From Dastarcus helophoroides (Eukaryota; Arthropoda; Insecta; Coleoptera; Bothrideridae), in assembly GCA_028583605.1 (NCBI GenBank), contig CM053332.1:25217692-25281691 (forward strand): a DNA stretch of 64,000 nt. Reading direction: 5' to 3'. Positions 47,326 through 58,825 of the stretch are shown here, one piece after another. Numbering within the stretch: position 1 is the first letter of the stretch; every line of letters begins with the position of its first letter. A program made the position numbers and the translations under genes. The notes beneath the pieces were generated by a model that was not told where the DNA came from, ran no database searches, and saw nothing but the letters and a program-made list of their open reading frames with translations.

Positions 47326-48030
47326 CGCCTCTATAGGATAGTTAGCGCGTCGCGGACGTCAAACGTTAATTCTGAATTCTGCGAATTTCTGATCGATTCG
47401 CTTGATAAGGTTCTCGTCGAGGACGTGAAAATTTTTTTATTTCGACCTGCCATCGTCGTCTACCGTCTACCGTGCGTCATTTAGGAGGAAACAGGTCCCC
47501 AAAAAAATCAACCTTTTCATGAAAACTTCGTTTTTGGTATCAAAATTTCAACCTTTTCTCTTTGTTACTCCTTCTCTCTCTATTACTTTTCTTCTTCTTG
47601 TTCTTCTACTTCTTCGTCTTTGTTTTCGTTTTCGTCTTCTCCTTCTTCGTCTTTTTCATCTTCTTGTTCTTCTCCTGGATCCAGTTTCGCTTCTATGGGG
47701 TGTTGCGGACGTCAAACGTCAGTTTCAAATTGTGAGAATTCAAATGCATTTCCTTATTCCTTAGACTAGGCGCGCACTACGCGCACTACCACAGGAATGT
47801 GCGCCCATTACCATTTTATTCTATATATCACAGTTTTGCGACAAAATAATCGTGCTCTGAAGAATCGTAGTCGTTCGTTCGATAAAATTCTCGCAGGAGA
47901 CAGGACATCACTAACTGCCGTCACCGTCTACCGTCCACCGATTGCCACTACAAAGGAGATAACTGCCGAAAAAAGCAATTTTTCTGTTAAAACTCCGTCT
48001 TTAGTATCAAAAATTTCAACTCTTGTAGCA
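47325..48030 (+). repeat. family 2 dispersed element, two or three segments
   Basis: Segments at about 47325-47485, 47670-47770 and 47860-47965 carry TGTTGCGGACGTCAAACGT, ATTCTCGCAGGAGAC and CACCGTCTACCGTCCACCG. A CTTCTT tract (47565-47690) sits before the second one. The translated segment VSLLWGVADVKRQFQIV (47687-47740) resembles the minus-strand VSLPWGIADFKRLFQIV at about 50710-50780, so the family may descend from a coding element. No intact ORF. Confidence 0.65.
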
Positions 48031-49639
48031 AAATAATCTAGTTTAAATTATTTGTTTTACAGTAATTTAGTTTTAATTTATTTAAAACTTTAAATTTCGT
48101 GGAAAATTCGGAATTTATTAAGAACAGTTTTGGTAAAAATGTCGAATTTTTCTCGGAATTTCGACTTTTATAAAAATGTTAAAATTTTGAATTTATTCTT
48201 AAAATATTTTCTTATTCTCGAAATTTCAATATTTTATTTTGAAAATAATTAGAAATTTCAAGTGTTTAAATTCGAAAACAATTTAGGTTGAAATGCTTTG
48301 AAAAATGAATAATTCTAGAAAAAATCTTGATTTTGAGTAGAGTTGAAATTTTACACAAAAAGTAAAAAGTCTCAAGCTTAACAGGAAAATCCAAATTGTC
48401 GGCAAAATTTCGAAAGTATAAAAAAAGTTACCAATTATGTCATACAGAATACAGGTTTATATCCGACTTGGAAAAACTGAAAACTTTATCCGGAAACTTT
48501 TACTTCTTCCTTAAAATCTTTAATTTACTTAAGTTTACAATTTTTACTCTTTTCGTAAAATTTCGACTTCAAAATTTAAATTTTTATTTTTATTCGTTAT
48601 TCAACATTAAACTGCGCCTCACTATCGATTGTTAGGCGTTTTTAAAAACTGAGAGCTTTATGAGTTTCTGCTTTCTGCCTCGCCTTGGCCACCCTGCTAG
48701 CTGTGGACGTCCCATTGACGCGTCATTGTTAACACAACTGGACGTAAAAAGAGTCAAATCCGGATTAGTGTGCATGTTCTCTCTGACCGACAATTGTATG
48801 ACAGATGACAGGCACGTGTAAAACAAACCTTAATCTCAAGGGTACACGAACTGTCACAATCGATTTAAAAGTTAATCGTTTAAATACAATTTGAGATCAA
48901 ATGCGCAAAAGGGGGGTGCACTTGATCTTGGGTAAAATTGAAGTCGAAAACATCCCCCTTTGTTCAAAAGTAGAAGACCCCCTGCTTGAATTTTAAATAT
49001 ATAAGTAATCAGTGCTTTATTTTAGCTTGCTTCGGAGTTTTTATTTTTCTAAAATCGTTTCTTCGGTTTTGCAATTTTTACCTATAAATCCGAATTTTTC
49101 GTGTTAATTTTACGTTTAAATTCTAATATCCAATGCAAGAGAGCACAGAGATCCTTTCCATGTCTCTGACCGATATATGACGTAAGAGGCCAGCGCCATC
49201 TGGCCACCCTTATCCTAACCTCTAATGCGAGAGAGCCAGGAATGCGCGCTGACCTTTTACGTCGTGTATTTCAGATTCAGAATACAAGACGTAAAATGTC
49301 AGCGCCATCTTTGTATTAGTATCCGAACATCCAATGCAAGTATCGCTAAGATTTATGAGGTGGCAATAAAGAAAATGTTTTTTTTTGTGAAAAATCTTGT
49401 TTTTTTAGAAAAGAAAACAATATCGGTGGACTTCAAATGCAAAAACTTGGCTAAAGAAAAAATTTCATCTAAATCGTTAAAGCCGTTTTCGAGATATTCA
49501 ATATATACATATTTATATATTTATACATATACAAGAATTGATCGTCTAAAGGTATACAAGATATAATAAAAATCTGCTGTACTTGGGAAATTTTTGGTAA
49601 AATAGGTGAGAAATTTCAGAAACCAAAAAAAAAGAAATT
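48031..49639. other. AT-rich DNA and unique DNA
   Basis: 48030-48600 is AT-rich and degenerate. 48630-49330 is unique and GC-richer, with an internal near-repeat (CCAGCGCCATCTGG near 49189, TCAGCGCCATCTTTG near 49299; AATGCAAG/AATGCGAG boxes). 49500-49540 is TA-rich. No gene. Confidence 0.45.
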
Positions 49640-49710
49640 CGTAGATCAGCTTGGAATCGAACCCTGATCTCTCGCGTGACAATCGCCGATTATCACACTA
49701 TAACATACAT
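49640..49710 (-). tRNA. tRNA-Asp-like sequence (pseudo-tRNA or SINE head)
   Basis: On the minus strand TATAGTGTGATAATC resembles the D-arm/A-box of tRNA-Asp, GATTGTCACGCGAGAGA resembles its anticodon arm with anticodon GTC, and AGGGTTCGATTCC is a strong B box. A run of nine T follows within about 10 nt, fitting a Pol III stop. The acceptor halves do not pair (5' side ATGTATG, 3' side GATCTACG) and the D-arm is short, so a functional tRNA is unlikely. Confidence 0.55.
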
Positions 49711-50600
49711 ATTTGAAAGTCTCCCAAAATGATGCTAGTATTCTAATATACTTTTTTGTTATTTATTCCGTTTCTGCAGTTGTTTAAGTTATCACAAATT
49801 CTTAACATAACTTGAAAAATCCTCGTAGCCGAAGTCGAGCTTTGTTCCAATTGTTGACGTATTTTTGCCATAACGATTTCGGTATAGTTTGAGTTTATCC
49901 CGTATTGAAAAAGGTTACTGCTTACAAAAATCAGATGGCCCCAATCGCCAATTTGCCCTAATTATAGGAACGAAAAACAATTCGCTTTATAAATAATTAT
50001 GAATCTGTCAGGATCTCCGCGCGTATTAAAATGCCGAGACCACCTCACCAGACAGCTTCTGGTTTTCAAATATCCAATTAAAATATTTCGGGTACCGCTT
50101 ATTTATAATTAATACAAATTGTGGTGGGCATTTCTTCAAACAATTCAACCACATTCCTCTTAATTAATTCTTTGTACGGTTCGTCAGTTAACAGATATAA
50201 ATTTTTCGAACATTAATGAGTTAATTTACATAAAGGCTAAACGGCCTAACCTTGGACATCGGAAGATTTGGTGTTATTATTACGGTGCAACTTATACCGT
50301 ATTGACTTTTTTTGGACTTTTTTACCAAGAGATTAATTAGTTGGAACAAGATTGTACTTAAATTGTACAGAAAAAATTTCGAATTTAGCTCGGTAATGTG
50401 TAAAAAAAACTGCGGTCGGTTTGGTTTCGTCAGCTGAACGACATCTTTATTGTTAACCTTTTTCCCACATTTCGACTGGAAGACTGGAATATTTCGAAAT
50501 TCCAATTATACTCGAAATTGTGATTTTTTTTTAATTCAGTATTTAAAGCAGCAATTTTTCGATTATGGCATAAAATTTAGGTTTTAAGACACGATCGATT
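49711..50600. other. unique intergenic DNA
   Basis: Normal complexity, no ORF of note, no repeats. The 50221-50505 minus frame has no domain. Confidence 0.4.
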
Positions 50601-50785
50601 TTTTCGATGGCTATCTTCTTCGAAGTGACCATCGGCGAACGGTAGACGGTGACAGTAGTTGACTACTATGCCCTGCGAGAATTTTCAAGAGCGAATCGAC
50701 CGTAAAGGGGTGGAAAAAGGCATTCGAATTTTCACAATTTGAAACAGACGTTTGAAGTCCGCAATGCCCCATGGAAGTGAAACTG
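50601..50785 (-). repeat. family 2 dispersed element, inverted copy
   Basis: It carries CTTCGAAGTGACCATCGG, GTAGACGGTGACAGTAGTTG and, further on, AGACGTTTGAAGTCCGC and ATGCCCCATGGAAGTGAAAC. This is the reverse complement of the 47.3-47.8 kb copies. The purine tract at 50.79 kb begins exactly where the CTTCTT tract ends in the 47.6 kb copy. Confidence 0.75.
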
Positions 50786-51535
50786 AATTCAGGAGGCGGA
50801 GGAGAAGAAGGGAGAGTAGAAGGAGGAGGAGTAGGAGAAGGAGGAGGAAGAGAAAGAGGAAGAGGAAGAGGAAGAGGAAGAGGAAAGGAAGAGGAAGAGG
50901 AAGAGAAAGAGAAGAAAAAGAGGAAGAGGAAGAGGAAGAGAAAGAAGAAGAGGAAGAGGAACAGGAAGAAAAGAAGAGAAGAGGAAGAAGGAAGAGAAAG
51001 AGAAAGAAAAAGAGGAAGAGGAAGAGGAAGAGAAGAAGAAGAGGAAGAGGAACAGGAAGAAAAAGAGAAAGAGGAAGAGGAAGAGGAAGAGAAAGAGAAA
51101 GAGGAAGAGGAAGAGGAAAAGGAAGAGAAAGGAAGAGGAAGAAGAAGAGGAAGACAAAGAGGAAGAGGAAGAGGAAGAGGAAGAGGAAGAGGAAAGGGAA
51201 GGGGAGAGGAGAGGGAGAGGGAGAGGAGAGGGAGAGGAGAGGAGAGGGAGAGGGAGAGGAAGAGGAAGAGGAAGAGGAAGAGCAGAGAAGAGGAAGAGGA
51301 AGGGGAAAAGAGAAGGAGAAAGAAAAAGGAGAAGGAGAGGAGAAGGAAAAGGAAAAGGAAAAGGAGAAAGAGGGAAGAGGAGGAGGAGAAAAAAGAGGAG
51401 GTGGAGTAGGAGTAGGTATATAGATAGGGGGAGGAGGAGGAGAAGTACGAGTAAGAGTAGGAGTAGGAATAGGAGTAGGAGTAGGAGGAGCAGGAGTAGG
51501 AGGAGAAAGAGGAAAAGGAAGAGGAGAAGGAAATT
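50786..51535 (+). repeat. polypurine tract (GGAAGA)n, 0.75 kb
   Basis: A/G only, nearly without interruption, with GAGGA, GTAGGA and GGAAGA sub-blocks. Open frames on both strands (Glu/Arg/Lys or Ser/Leu/Phe) are artefacts. It is the only large tract with purines on the plus strand. Confidence 0.95.
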
Positions 51536-51745
51536 GGATCAACATTTTAATAAAAATCTAAATATTCTGAGAATAGAATTTTTAGGACACTTAGACAATT
51601 TAATTTATGTTTTAACATAAACATTGATTTCTTCGAAGTGACGATCGGTGGAGAGTAAACGGTGACAGTAGTTCGAAATTTCTTACGTCTACTGCGAGAA
51701 TTTTGTAGAGCGAGTAAGGGGTAGTAAAAGGTACTCAAATTCTTT
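51536..51745. repeat. ~215-bp direct repeat, copy 1 (family 2 with AT leader)
   Basis: It reads GGATCAACATTTTAATAAAA, AATTTATGTTTTAACATAA, CTTCGAAGTGACGATCGGTG and TTACGTCTACTGCGAGAATT. The same order recurs at 52395-52625 and 54800-55000. Confidence 0.88.
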
Positions 51746-52394
51746 ATATTTTAGGAAATTCTTAAAAACTCCGAGAGAAAGATTTCTTGAGAATTTCGAG
51801 ATTATGACAAAATTGAAATATGAAGAGAAATATTTTTGGAGACTGCCTTTTTTCCCAACATTCCATCTTTGGAAATGTGTTGGCATTTTTCGTATTTTCA
51901 ACAATTTTCGATCCTTTCCGAAAAGTTATGTCTTTATTTTAAAAATGGTTTTCTAAAAAAATCTGATTTTCCAAAAATTGGGTTTTTTTCGAAATTCGTC
52001 GCTTGCAAATTACGTCCTTATTCGTAAAAATTCAACTCTTTTCTCCCAAAATTAAACTTCTTTAGCAAATTTTGAATTTTCTTTCAGACATTTTGACCTT
52101 TTTTTGTGAGACAATATTTTTCAAGAGTTCTTATTTTTCTAAATCCGTTTTTTTGACTATTTCCAAATTATTTTTTAAATTCAATTTCCCAAAAATTCAT
52201 GTTTCTTGTTGTTCAAAATGTGATGTTTCTAGAAATTTCTACTCACAATGGGAAATTTTTTTCAAATTTCGACTTTTGTTTCAAAATTCTTCATTTTTTT
52301 AAAATTTGATCAACATTTTAATAAAATGCGATGTTCCTGGAATAGGCCATTTTCTCTAAATTTCGACTTCTTCTCAAAATGCTTCATTTTTCCA
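51746..52394. other. AT-rich low-complexity DNA
   Basis: AAATTTCGAC style with a segment (TTCATGTTTCTTGTTGTTCA, near 52195) also found at 54690. It contains a partial leader (ATTTTAATAAAATGCGATG) near 52312. No gene. Confidence 0.5.
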
Positions 52395-52625
52395 AAATTG
52401 GATCAACATTTTAATAAAAATCTAAATATTCTGGGAATAGAATTTTTAGAATACTTGGAAAATTTAATTTATGTTTTAACATAAACATTGATTTTTTTCG
52501 GTAGCTATCTCCTTCGAAGTGACGATCGGTGGACAGTAGACGGGGATAGCAGTTAGAAATTTCTTTACGTCTACTGCGAGGATTTTATAGAGCGAGTAAC
52601 GGGTAGAAAAAGGCATTAGAATTCT
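52395..52625. repeat. ~215-bp direct repeat, copy 2
   Basis: The same leader and family 2 body as 51536-51745, with AGTGACGATCGGTGGACAGT and ACGTCTACTGCGAGGATTTT. Confidence 0.88.
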
Positions 52626-53268
52626 TTTTCTTAGAAAAAGATTTCTTGTAAATTTTCGAGATTACGATAAAATACGAACAGAAATATTTTTGGGAACTGA
52701 TTTTTTTTGCCTCAATTCTACTTACAATTAGTCTGGCAATTGCCACCTTTCCAGAAAATTTGATTTTTGAAAATTTTGATTTTATTTTCTTCGAAATTTT
52801 TAGACTTTTTGAAATTTTCTCATTCGAAATTAAGAGAAAAAATTTGAAAGTTTAAAAAATTCATTATTTTCTGTATATTTTGATTCAAAACTGGAATATT
52901 TTACTTTTTTATCGAAATGTCAATTTTGCGTTTTTTCCAAAATTCCGACCAAGTTGCAATTTCATGTCGTAAAATGTCTACTTTTTTATTTAATAATTTT
53001 TCAAAGCTTAAAAAATATTTTGAGTTTAAAGTCAACACTGCAGGGTAAAAATACAACAATTTTCAGCTGAAAGTTAACATTTCAAAAAAAAATATTGAAG
53101 TCAAAAAAGTATACAATTTTCAACCGAAAAATATTTTTTTCTCGAAATTCGAAAACTTTGCTATTTTTTCGTAGTTCTAATTTTAATCTAAGTGATTTTT
53201 TTTCTCAAAATTGCGACACTGGATTTCTTATTTTAGTTCGTAAATTGATCGAGACATTTTTTTTATTT
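52626..53268. other. AT-rich low-complexity DNA
   Basis: No gene or distinct repeat unit. Confidence 0.35.
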
Positions 53269-53345
53269 GGTGGAACGGACTGGTCCTTGGTTATCTTCAA
53301 AAATTGGAATACAAATCTTGTCCCCTGAAGTATTTCTGAAGATCG
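53269..53345 (+). repeat. family 1 element, left terminus only
   Basis: GGTGGAACGGACTGGTCC follows a T-rich run, then TTCAAAAATTGGAATACAAA and CTTGTCCCCTGAAG. It stops at a short TTTCTGAAGATC stub. Confidence 0.78.
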
Positions 53346-53820
53346 GGGCAGTTTTTTCAAAAATATTCCTCGAATTTTCGACTTTCTTGTAACTTCAACT
53401 TTTAAAATTTCCCGGACAATCTTCTCTACATTTTTATCTATCAAAATATTTCGATTTTTAAAAATGTCCATTTTTCTCTTGAAATTTCGACTTTCTTTTC
53501 GAAATTTCGGATGTCGTTTCGAAATTTTCCTATAAAATGGAAATGTTTTCTTTCTTTTAGAGATTTTAAACTAATCAACTAAGTTTTCTTTTGTCCCTGA
53601 AAAAACCTTTTATAAAAATTTCTCGTTTTTACTCGAACATTTTTATGTTAAAAATTTAAACTCTTGACATTTTTTAGGGAAGTTTTTTTCAGAAATTTCA
53701 AATATTCCTAAAATTTTTGACGTTCCCCTTGGAACTTCGACTTTTGAAATTTCCCAGACAATCTTGTCTACTTTTTTTTTAGTTAAAATTATTTTGATTT
53801 CTAGAAATATCCTAGAAATA
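53346..53820. other. AT-rich low-complexity DNA
   Basis: AAATTTCGAC-type sequence. A part near 53400-53500 is matched in reverse complement near 60900-61010. No gene. Confidence 0.4.
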
Positions 53821-53921
53821 TCTTCAGAGAGATCTCTCTGAAGATGAAACGCGTTAGCCAGTAACCTTTGTTGCGTATTTTAATCTTTCTTGGTTTCAGG
53901 GGACAAGTTTTGTATTTCAAT
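53821..53921 (+). repeat. family 1 right arm lacking stem II
   Basis: CTCTCTGAAGATG is followed directly by AAACGCGTTAGCCAG, so the 20-odd bases of stem II are deleted. The arm then reads to GGGGACAAGTTTTGTATTTC. Confidence 0.78.
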
Positions 53922-53946
53922 CCAATTTTCTCCTGAAATTTTAAAA

Positions 53947-54151
53947 ATTGAAATACAGAACTTGTCCCCTGAAACCAAGAAAGATTAAAAAACACAACAA
54001 AGGTTACTGGCTAACGCGTTTCATCTTCAGAGAGATCTCTCAGAGTTTCTCTCTGAAGATGATAGTTTGGCTGTCGAAACGCGTTAGCCAGTAACCTTTG
54101 TTGTGTTTTTTAATCTTTCTTGGTTTTAGGGGACAAGATTTGTATTTCAAT
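53947..54151. repeat. family 1 palindrome, both arms
   Basis: The left arm (ATTGAAATACAGAACTTG ... AACGCGTTTCATCTTCAGAG) and right arm (CTCTGAAGATGATAGTTTGG ... GATTTGTATTTCAAT) are inverted copies over roughly 85-95 bp. The left arm lacks the stem II segment, the same loss as in the adjacent 53821-53921 arm. The right arm reads GTTAGCCAG after CGC instead of GTTAGAGC. Confidence 0.88.
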
Positions 54152-54799
54152 GATCAAGACATTATCAGAAATAAGTCACCTAGTTTTCTATTTTTTTTTT
54201 TAGTTGTTTTATCTTGACCACCCGTAAGTAATGTTTACACAAATGCACCGCAATTATTCGATGTAAATACAATTTAAAATATTTTTAATTCGATGTCTAA
54301 GAGGTCAATTTAATTTCAGATAAACATAATTTATTGCATCCAGTTTATTTCTTATTAAGATAAAACGGTAATAATTTTGTCATTAATGTAATAAACAACG
54401 CACTTTATTTCTGTTTCTGGCAACTTAATTTCAAACAAAATTTGAATGCAATTGATGACTTTTTATAATAAAAAGTGTGATCAGCATTAACCAAAAAATA
54501 GGCGTTTTTGGTGGTTTTTAAATCCATTGTTTTGACTTTATGTGAATTATTTTTTATATTCAATTTCCAAAAATTTCATGTTTCTTGCAGTTCAAAATGC
54601 GATGTTTCCGAACATTTTTACTCACAATGGGGCATTTTCTCCAAATTTCGACTTATTATCAAAATTCTTTATTTTTCCAAAATTTCCAAAAATTTCATGT
54701 TTCTTGTTGTTCAAAATGTGATGTTTCTGGGAATTTCTACTCACAATGGGACATTTTCTCCAAATTTCGACTTTTTTTTTAAATGCTTCATTTTTCCAA
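54152..54799. other. unique then AT-rich DNA
   Basis: 54170-54500 is unique AT-rich DNA. 54540-54790 repeats a TTTCATGTTTCTTG...AATGCGATGTTTC block twice, also present near 52200. No gene. Confidence 0.5.
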
Positions 54800-55000
54800 A
54801 ATTGGATCAACATTTTAATAAAAATCAAAATCTTCTGAGAATAGAATTTTTAGGACACTTGGAAAATTGAATTCATGTTTTAATATAAACATTGATGTTT
54901 TTCAGTAGCTATCTCCTTCGAGGTGACGATCGGTGGACGGTAGACGGTGACAGCAGTTTGAAATTTCTTACGTCTACTGCGAGGATTTTGTAGACAGACG
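54800..55000. repeat. ~215-bp direct repeat, copy 3
   Basis: Leader ATTTTAATAAAAATC and body GGTGACGATCGGTGGACGGT, TACGTCTACTGCGAGGATTT, matching copies 1 and 2. Confidence 0.88.
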
Positions 55001-56071
55001 CTAACAGACGTGAAAACTTAAAACTAGGAAATAACACTGTCTATGTAGTGTAGTGCAAACTCATACTAGTGAACAAGTCAGAATATTGGAAATTATGAAA
55101 AATAATGCGACGATCACAAAATCGATAAAAAAAGTTGCGACTTTGGCAAGTTAGGTATTCGGATTAAGTGAAATGTGTTAGAGATTGTTTTTTTTAGAGG
55201 AAAAGCTCATCTGAATAAACAGCATTTTAAACATCAATCCGGGGCGAGATTTAAAAAGTCATTCGCTGTCGATAACAGAAACACCATCATTAAAAACAAA
55301 GATAAGCCAAGCCGCACCATTATTACACTTTTGTATTGCGTCGTTTGAATAAAGGGAAATGCAATTTCCATCAAGTCGCCCCTAACAGCAATCCACCAAT
55401 CGACCGTCACGTCATTTTTCACAGAGCTCGAAATCGCCCGGAACATAAAATCGCGCATTCGGGGAAGTAATTTCTATGAAATTTTTTAATTAAACTTTCG
55501 GTACACTCGATGCTTTCTAAAAATGAATTTCACATAACGCCCGCTACATTAATTTCATTAATTCACCGCTACGAAAGTGGGAAATGGTGTTTTTTACACA
55601 CTTTTACATCATTTAACTCACTTAAAGACTCGCTAAGTGTATTAAATCTCAACCATAATGCGGCGCAGATATTCACAATTGGCTTATTTTTATGTTCCAG
55701 GCGCTTTATTACCCTTGGACATGTAAATCGAGGTGTAATTACGTGCTTTTGCCAGTTGGCGTTGAAATTTTTGTTGTTAAATATGCGAGTCTTTCAGATT
55801 TCAGATGGCACTTCCTGTGGCGTCGGACAAATTTGAAAGTTTGCTGGTAATTAGTCAAACAAATGTTATGGTCACCAGATGTGTGTCACAAGTCACCAAA
55901 AAATTTCTCATTATTCCGGAGCGTTAATAGATAATTGGGGGCGCCACTACGGCAATTATGCAGATCGGGTTACTTTCTAAGAAAGCGGCTGCAACCAAAG
56001 AAAATGGGTGTATTACGTTTGAGAAACGAAGAAATCTAATAAGTGGGAAGTTAATAATTAATTATATAGAA
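55001..56071. other. unique intergenic DNA
   Basis: Repeat-free. Two ORFs (55234-55458 minus, 74 codons with a hydrophobic LSLFLMMVFLLS segment; 55510-55836 plus, 108 codons) have no recognisable domain or splice context, and I do not call them genes. Confidence 0.4.
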
Positions 56072-56374
56072 CAGTGTTTCCCAAACTTTCGACATCTGTG
56101 TTACCCTTTCCTTTTTCGGGACGTTGGGTACCCCCGTTAAAAAAATGTATCCTAATTAATATATAAATGAGGAAGTGTGTTTGTCTGTCTGTCTGCCTGT
56201 TGAACATATCAACGAATTTGAACAAAACATCATTCTGTAGTCTGCACGAACTCTGGCTGTGCAAGCTGATTATGTTAGTCTTTTAAATGCATCCAAACAA
56301 TTAATTTTTAATTTTTCAGTCATCTGAAGCTGTCTGGTCCAGCGCTCACCCCTGGGGATGCGCGTACCAAACTG
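56072..56374 (-). mobile_element. hAT-like MITE, copy B (inverted relative to copy A)
   Basis: The plus-strand left edge is CAGTGTTTCCCAAACTTTCG. The far edge is eroded (GTACCAAACTG). Reverse-complement segments shared with copy A include CAGCTTGCACAG and TACAGAATGATGTTTTGTTC. An internal GTCTGTCTGTCTGCC microsatellite is unique to this copy. Confidence 0.72.
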
Positions 56375-56735
56375 ATCTAAACTATGGACATTTTCAGTTT
56401 CTAAATTGCGACAATTTAATTGAAGGTTTCAATTCATGACAGATTAAGAAACATTTCATCGAAAGTAGAAACAACTTTCTTAACAAATTATTGTTTGAAA
56501 AGAACGAAATTTCGCGAAGGAAGTCGAAGTGTCATTAACATTTTTCTAACAAAAAATATATAAATTTCAAGATTTTTATTTTGCTTTTTTTTTCGGAAAT
56601 TCACCACGAGTTATGTCGTCAACAGTTTTCCCCAAAAATTTCGACTTTAAAAAATTTCAACTTTTTTCTCAAAATTCGGATAATTTTTCAAAATCTTGAA
56701 TTTTTTAATAGTTTTCGAGCTTGTGAGAACATCCA
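56375..56735. other. AT-rich unique DNA
   Basis: No gene; grades into the C/T-rich minisatellite. Confidence 0.35.
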
Positions 56736-58821
56736 CTCGCCCCCCCCCCATACAACAACCACTTCTCCCAATTTTTTTTTTCATATTTTTATTCCCCCCC
56801 AATATGTTGTTTTTTTATATATTTTCTTTTGGATCATCCCATTTTTGCCCCCATTTTCTTTTTGATATATTTTTATTTTGCGCTCCCTTATTCTTCCCCC
56901 CATTTTTTATTATATTTACATTTGCCCCTTATTTTTCTTTTTTATATATTTTCATTTCAACCCCCCCAATTTTTCCTTTTCCTATTTTCATTTTCCCCCC
57001 CTATTTTTTTCATATTTTAATTTTGCCCCCCCCATTTTTTGCTCCCTTATTGTCTTTTTTATATTTTCATTTTGCCCCCCCCTATTTTTGCTACCCCCCA
57101 ATTTTTGCCTTCCTATTGTCTTTTTTATATATGTTCTTTTTGACTCCTCCACTTGTGCCCTTCATTTTTTGCCCCCCCATTTTTTGCTACTTATTTTCTT
57201 TTTTATACATTCTCATTTTGCCCTCCCCCCATTTTTGCTCTCCACCCCCATTATATTTACATTTTGCACCCAGTTTTCTTTTTTTAAATAATTTCATCTT
57301 AATCCCTCAATTTTTCTTTTTCATATTTTCATTTTGCTGCCACCCAATTTTTTCTTTCCATATTTTTATTTTGCCCCCCATTTTTTTCATATTTTTATTT
57401 TGCCCCCCCAATTTTTTGCTCCCTTATTGACTTTTTTATATATTTTCATTGTGCCCCTCCCCCAATTTTTTGCTCCCCTATTGTGTTTTTATATATGTTC
57501 TCTTTGATTCCTTCATTTTTGGAACCCCCAATTTTTTGCCCCTGTATTTTTGCCCCCCAATTTTTTACTGCTCACTTTCTTTTTTATATATTTTCATTTT
57601 GCCCTCTCCAATTCTTGCTCCCCACCCCCATTATATTTGCATTTTGCCCCCATTTTTCTTTTTTTGAATATTTTCATCTCAATCCCCCAATTTTTCTTTT
57701 TCATATTTTCATTTTGCTGCCCCCCAATTTTTCCTTTTAATATTTTCATTTTGCGCTTCATTTTTTTCATATTTTCATTTTGCCCCCCCAATATTTTGCT
57801 CCCCTATTGTCTTTTTTATATATTTTATTTTTGATCCCCCCATTTTTACAACCCCCCAATTTTTTGCCTCCCTATTGTCTTTTTCATATATTTTCTTTTT
57901 GATTCCCCCATTTTTGCCCCCAATTTTTGCCCCCCCAATTTTTTGCTACTCATTTTCTTTTTTATATATTTTCATTTTGCCCCCCCAATTTTTTGTTCTC
58001 CTATTGTATTTTTTATATATGTTCTTTTTGATCCCTCATTTTCGCAACCTTCCCAATTTTTTGCCCCCCATTTTTTTGCCCCCCCCCCCAATTATTTACT
58101 ACTCATGTTTTTTTTTATATATTTTTTTTTGCCCTACCACATTCTTGCTCCCCACCCCCATTATATTTACATTTTGTCCCCCATTTTTCTTTTTTAAATA
58201 TTTTCATCTCAATCCCCCAATTTTTCTTTTTCATATTTTCATTTTGCTGCCCCTAATTTTTCCTTTTTATATTTTCATTTTGCCCCCCATTTTTTTCATA
58301 TTTTTATTTTGCCCCCCTAATTTTTTGCTCCTCTATTGTCTTTTTTATATATTTTTGTTTTGCCCCCCTCAATTTTTTTTATATGTTTTTTTTGATCCCC
58401 TCATTTTTGCAACCCCCCAATATTTTGCCTTCCTATTGTCTTTTATATATTTTCTTTTTGATTTCCCCATTTTTGCCCCCCATTTTTTGTCCCCCTAATT
58501 TTTCGCTACTCATTTTCTTTTTTATATATTTTCATTTTTCTCTCCACCATTCTTGCCCCCTACCCCCATTTTTTAATATGTTTACATTTTGCCCCCATTT
58601 TTCTTTTTTATATATTTTCATTTTAACCCTCCCAATTTTTCTTTTTCACATTTTCATTTTGCTGCCCCCCAATTTTTTCTTTTCATATTTTCATTTTGCC
58701 CCCCTTTTTCTTTTTTTTTTATATTTTCATTTCAACCCCCCCAATTTTTCCTTTTTATATTTTTATTTAGCTGCCCCCAGTTTTCCCTTTTCTTATTTTC
58801 ATTTTGCCCCCCATTTTTTTT
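56736..58821 (+). repeat. C/T-rich minisatellite (CCCCCATTTTTTTCATATTT)n
   Basis: Irregular 25-35 bp units made of CCCCCCAATTTTTT, TTTTTATATATTTTC and CATATTTTCATTTTGC blocks. Longer motifs (CTATTGTCTTTTTTATATAT) recur, suggesting higher-order units. Open frames rich in Phe, Pro, Ile and Ser are artefacts. Confidence 0.93.
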
Positions 58822-58825
58822 ATAT

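Noticed and set aside
50685..51545. 286-codon minus ORF and 223/212-codon plus ORFs
   Set aside because: Frames in a polypurine tract; only a short family 2 segment at one end resembles anything.
55234..55836. 74- and 108-codon ORFs, one with a hydrophobic segment
   Set aside because: Unique DNA but no homology I recognise and no gene-structure signals.
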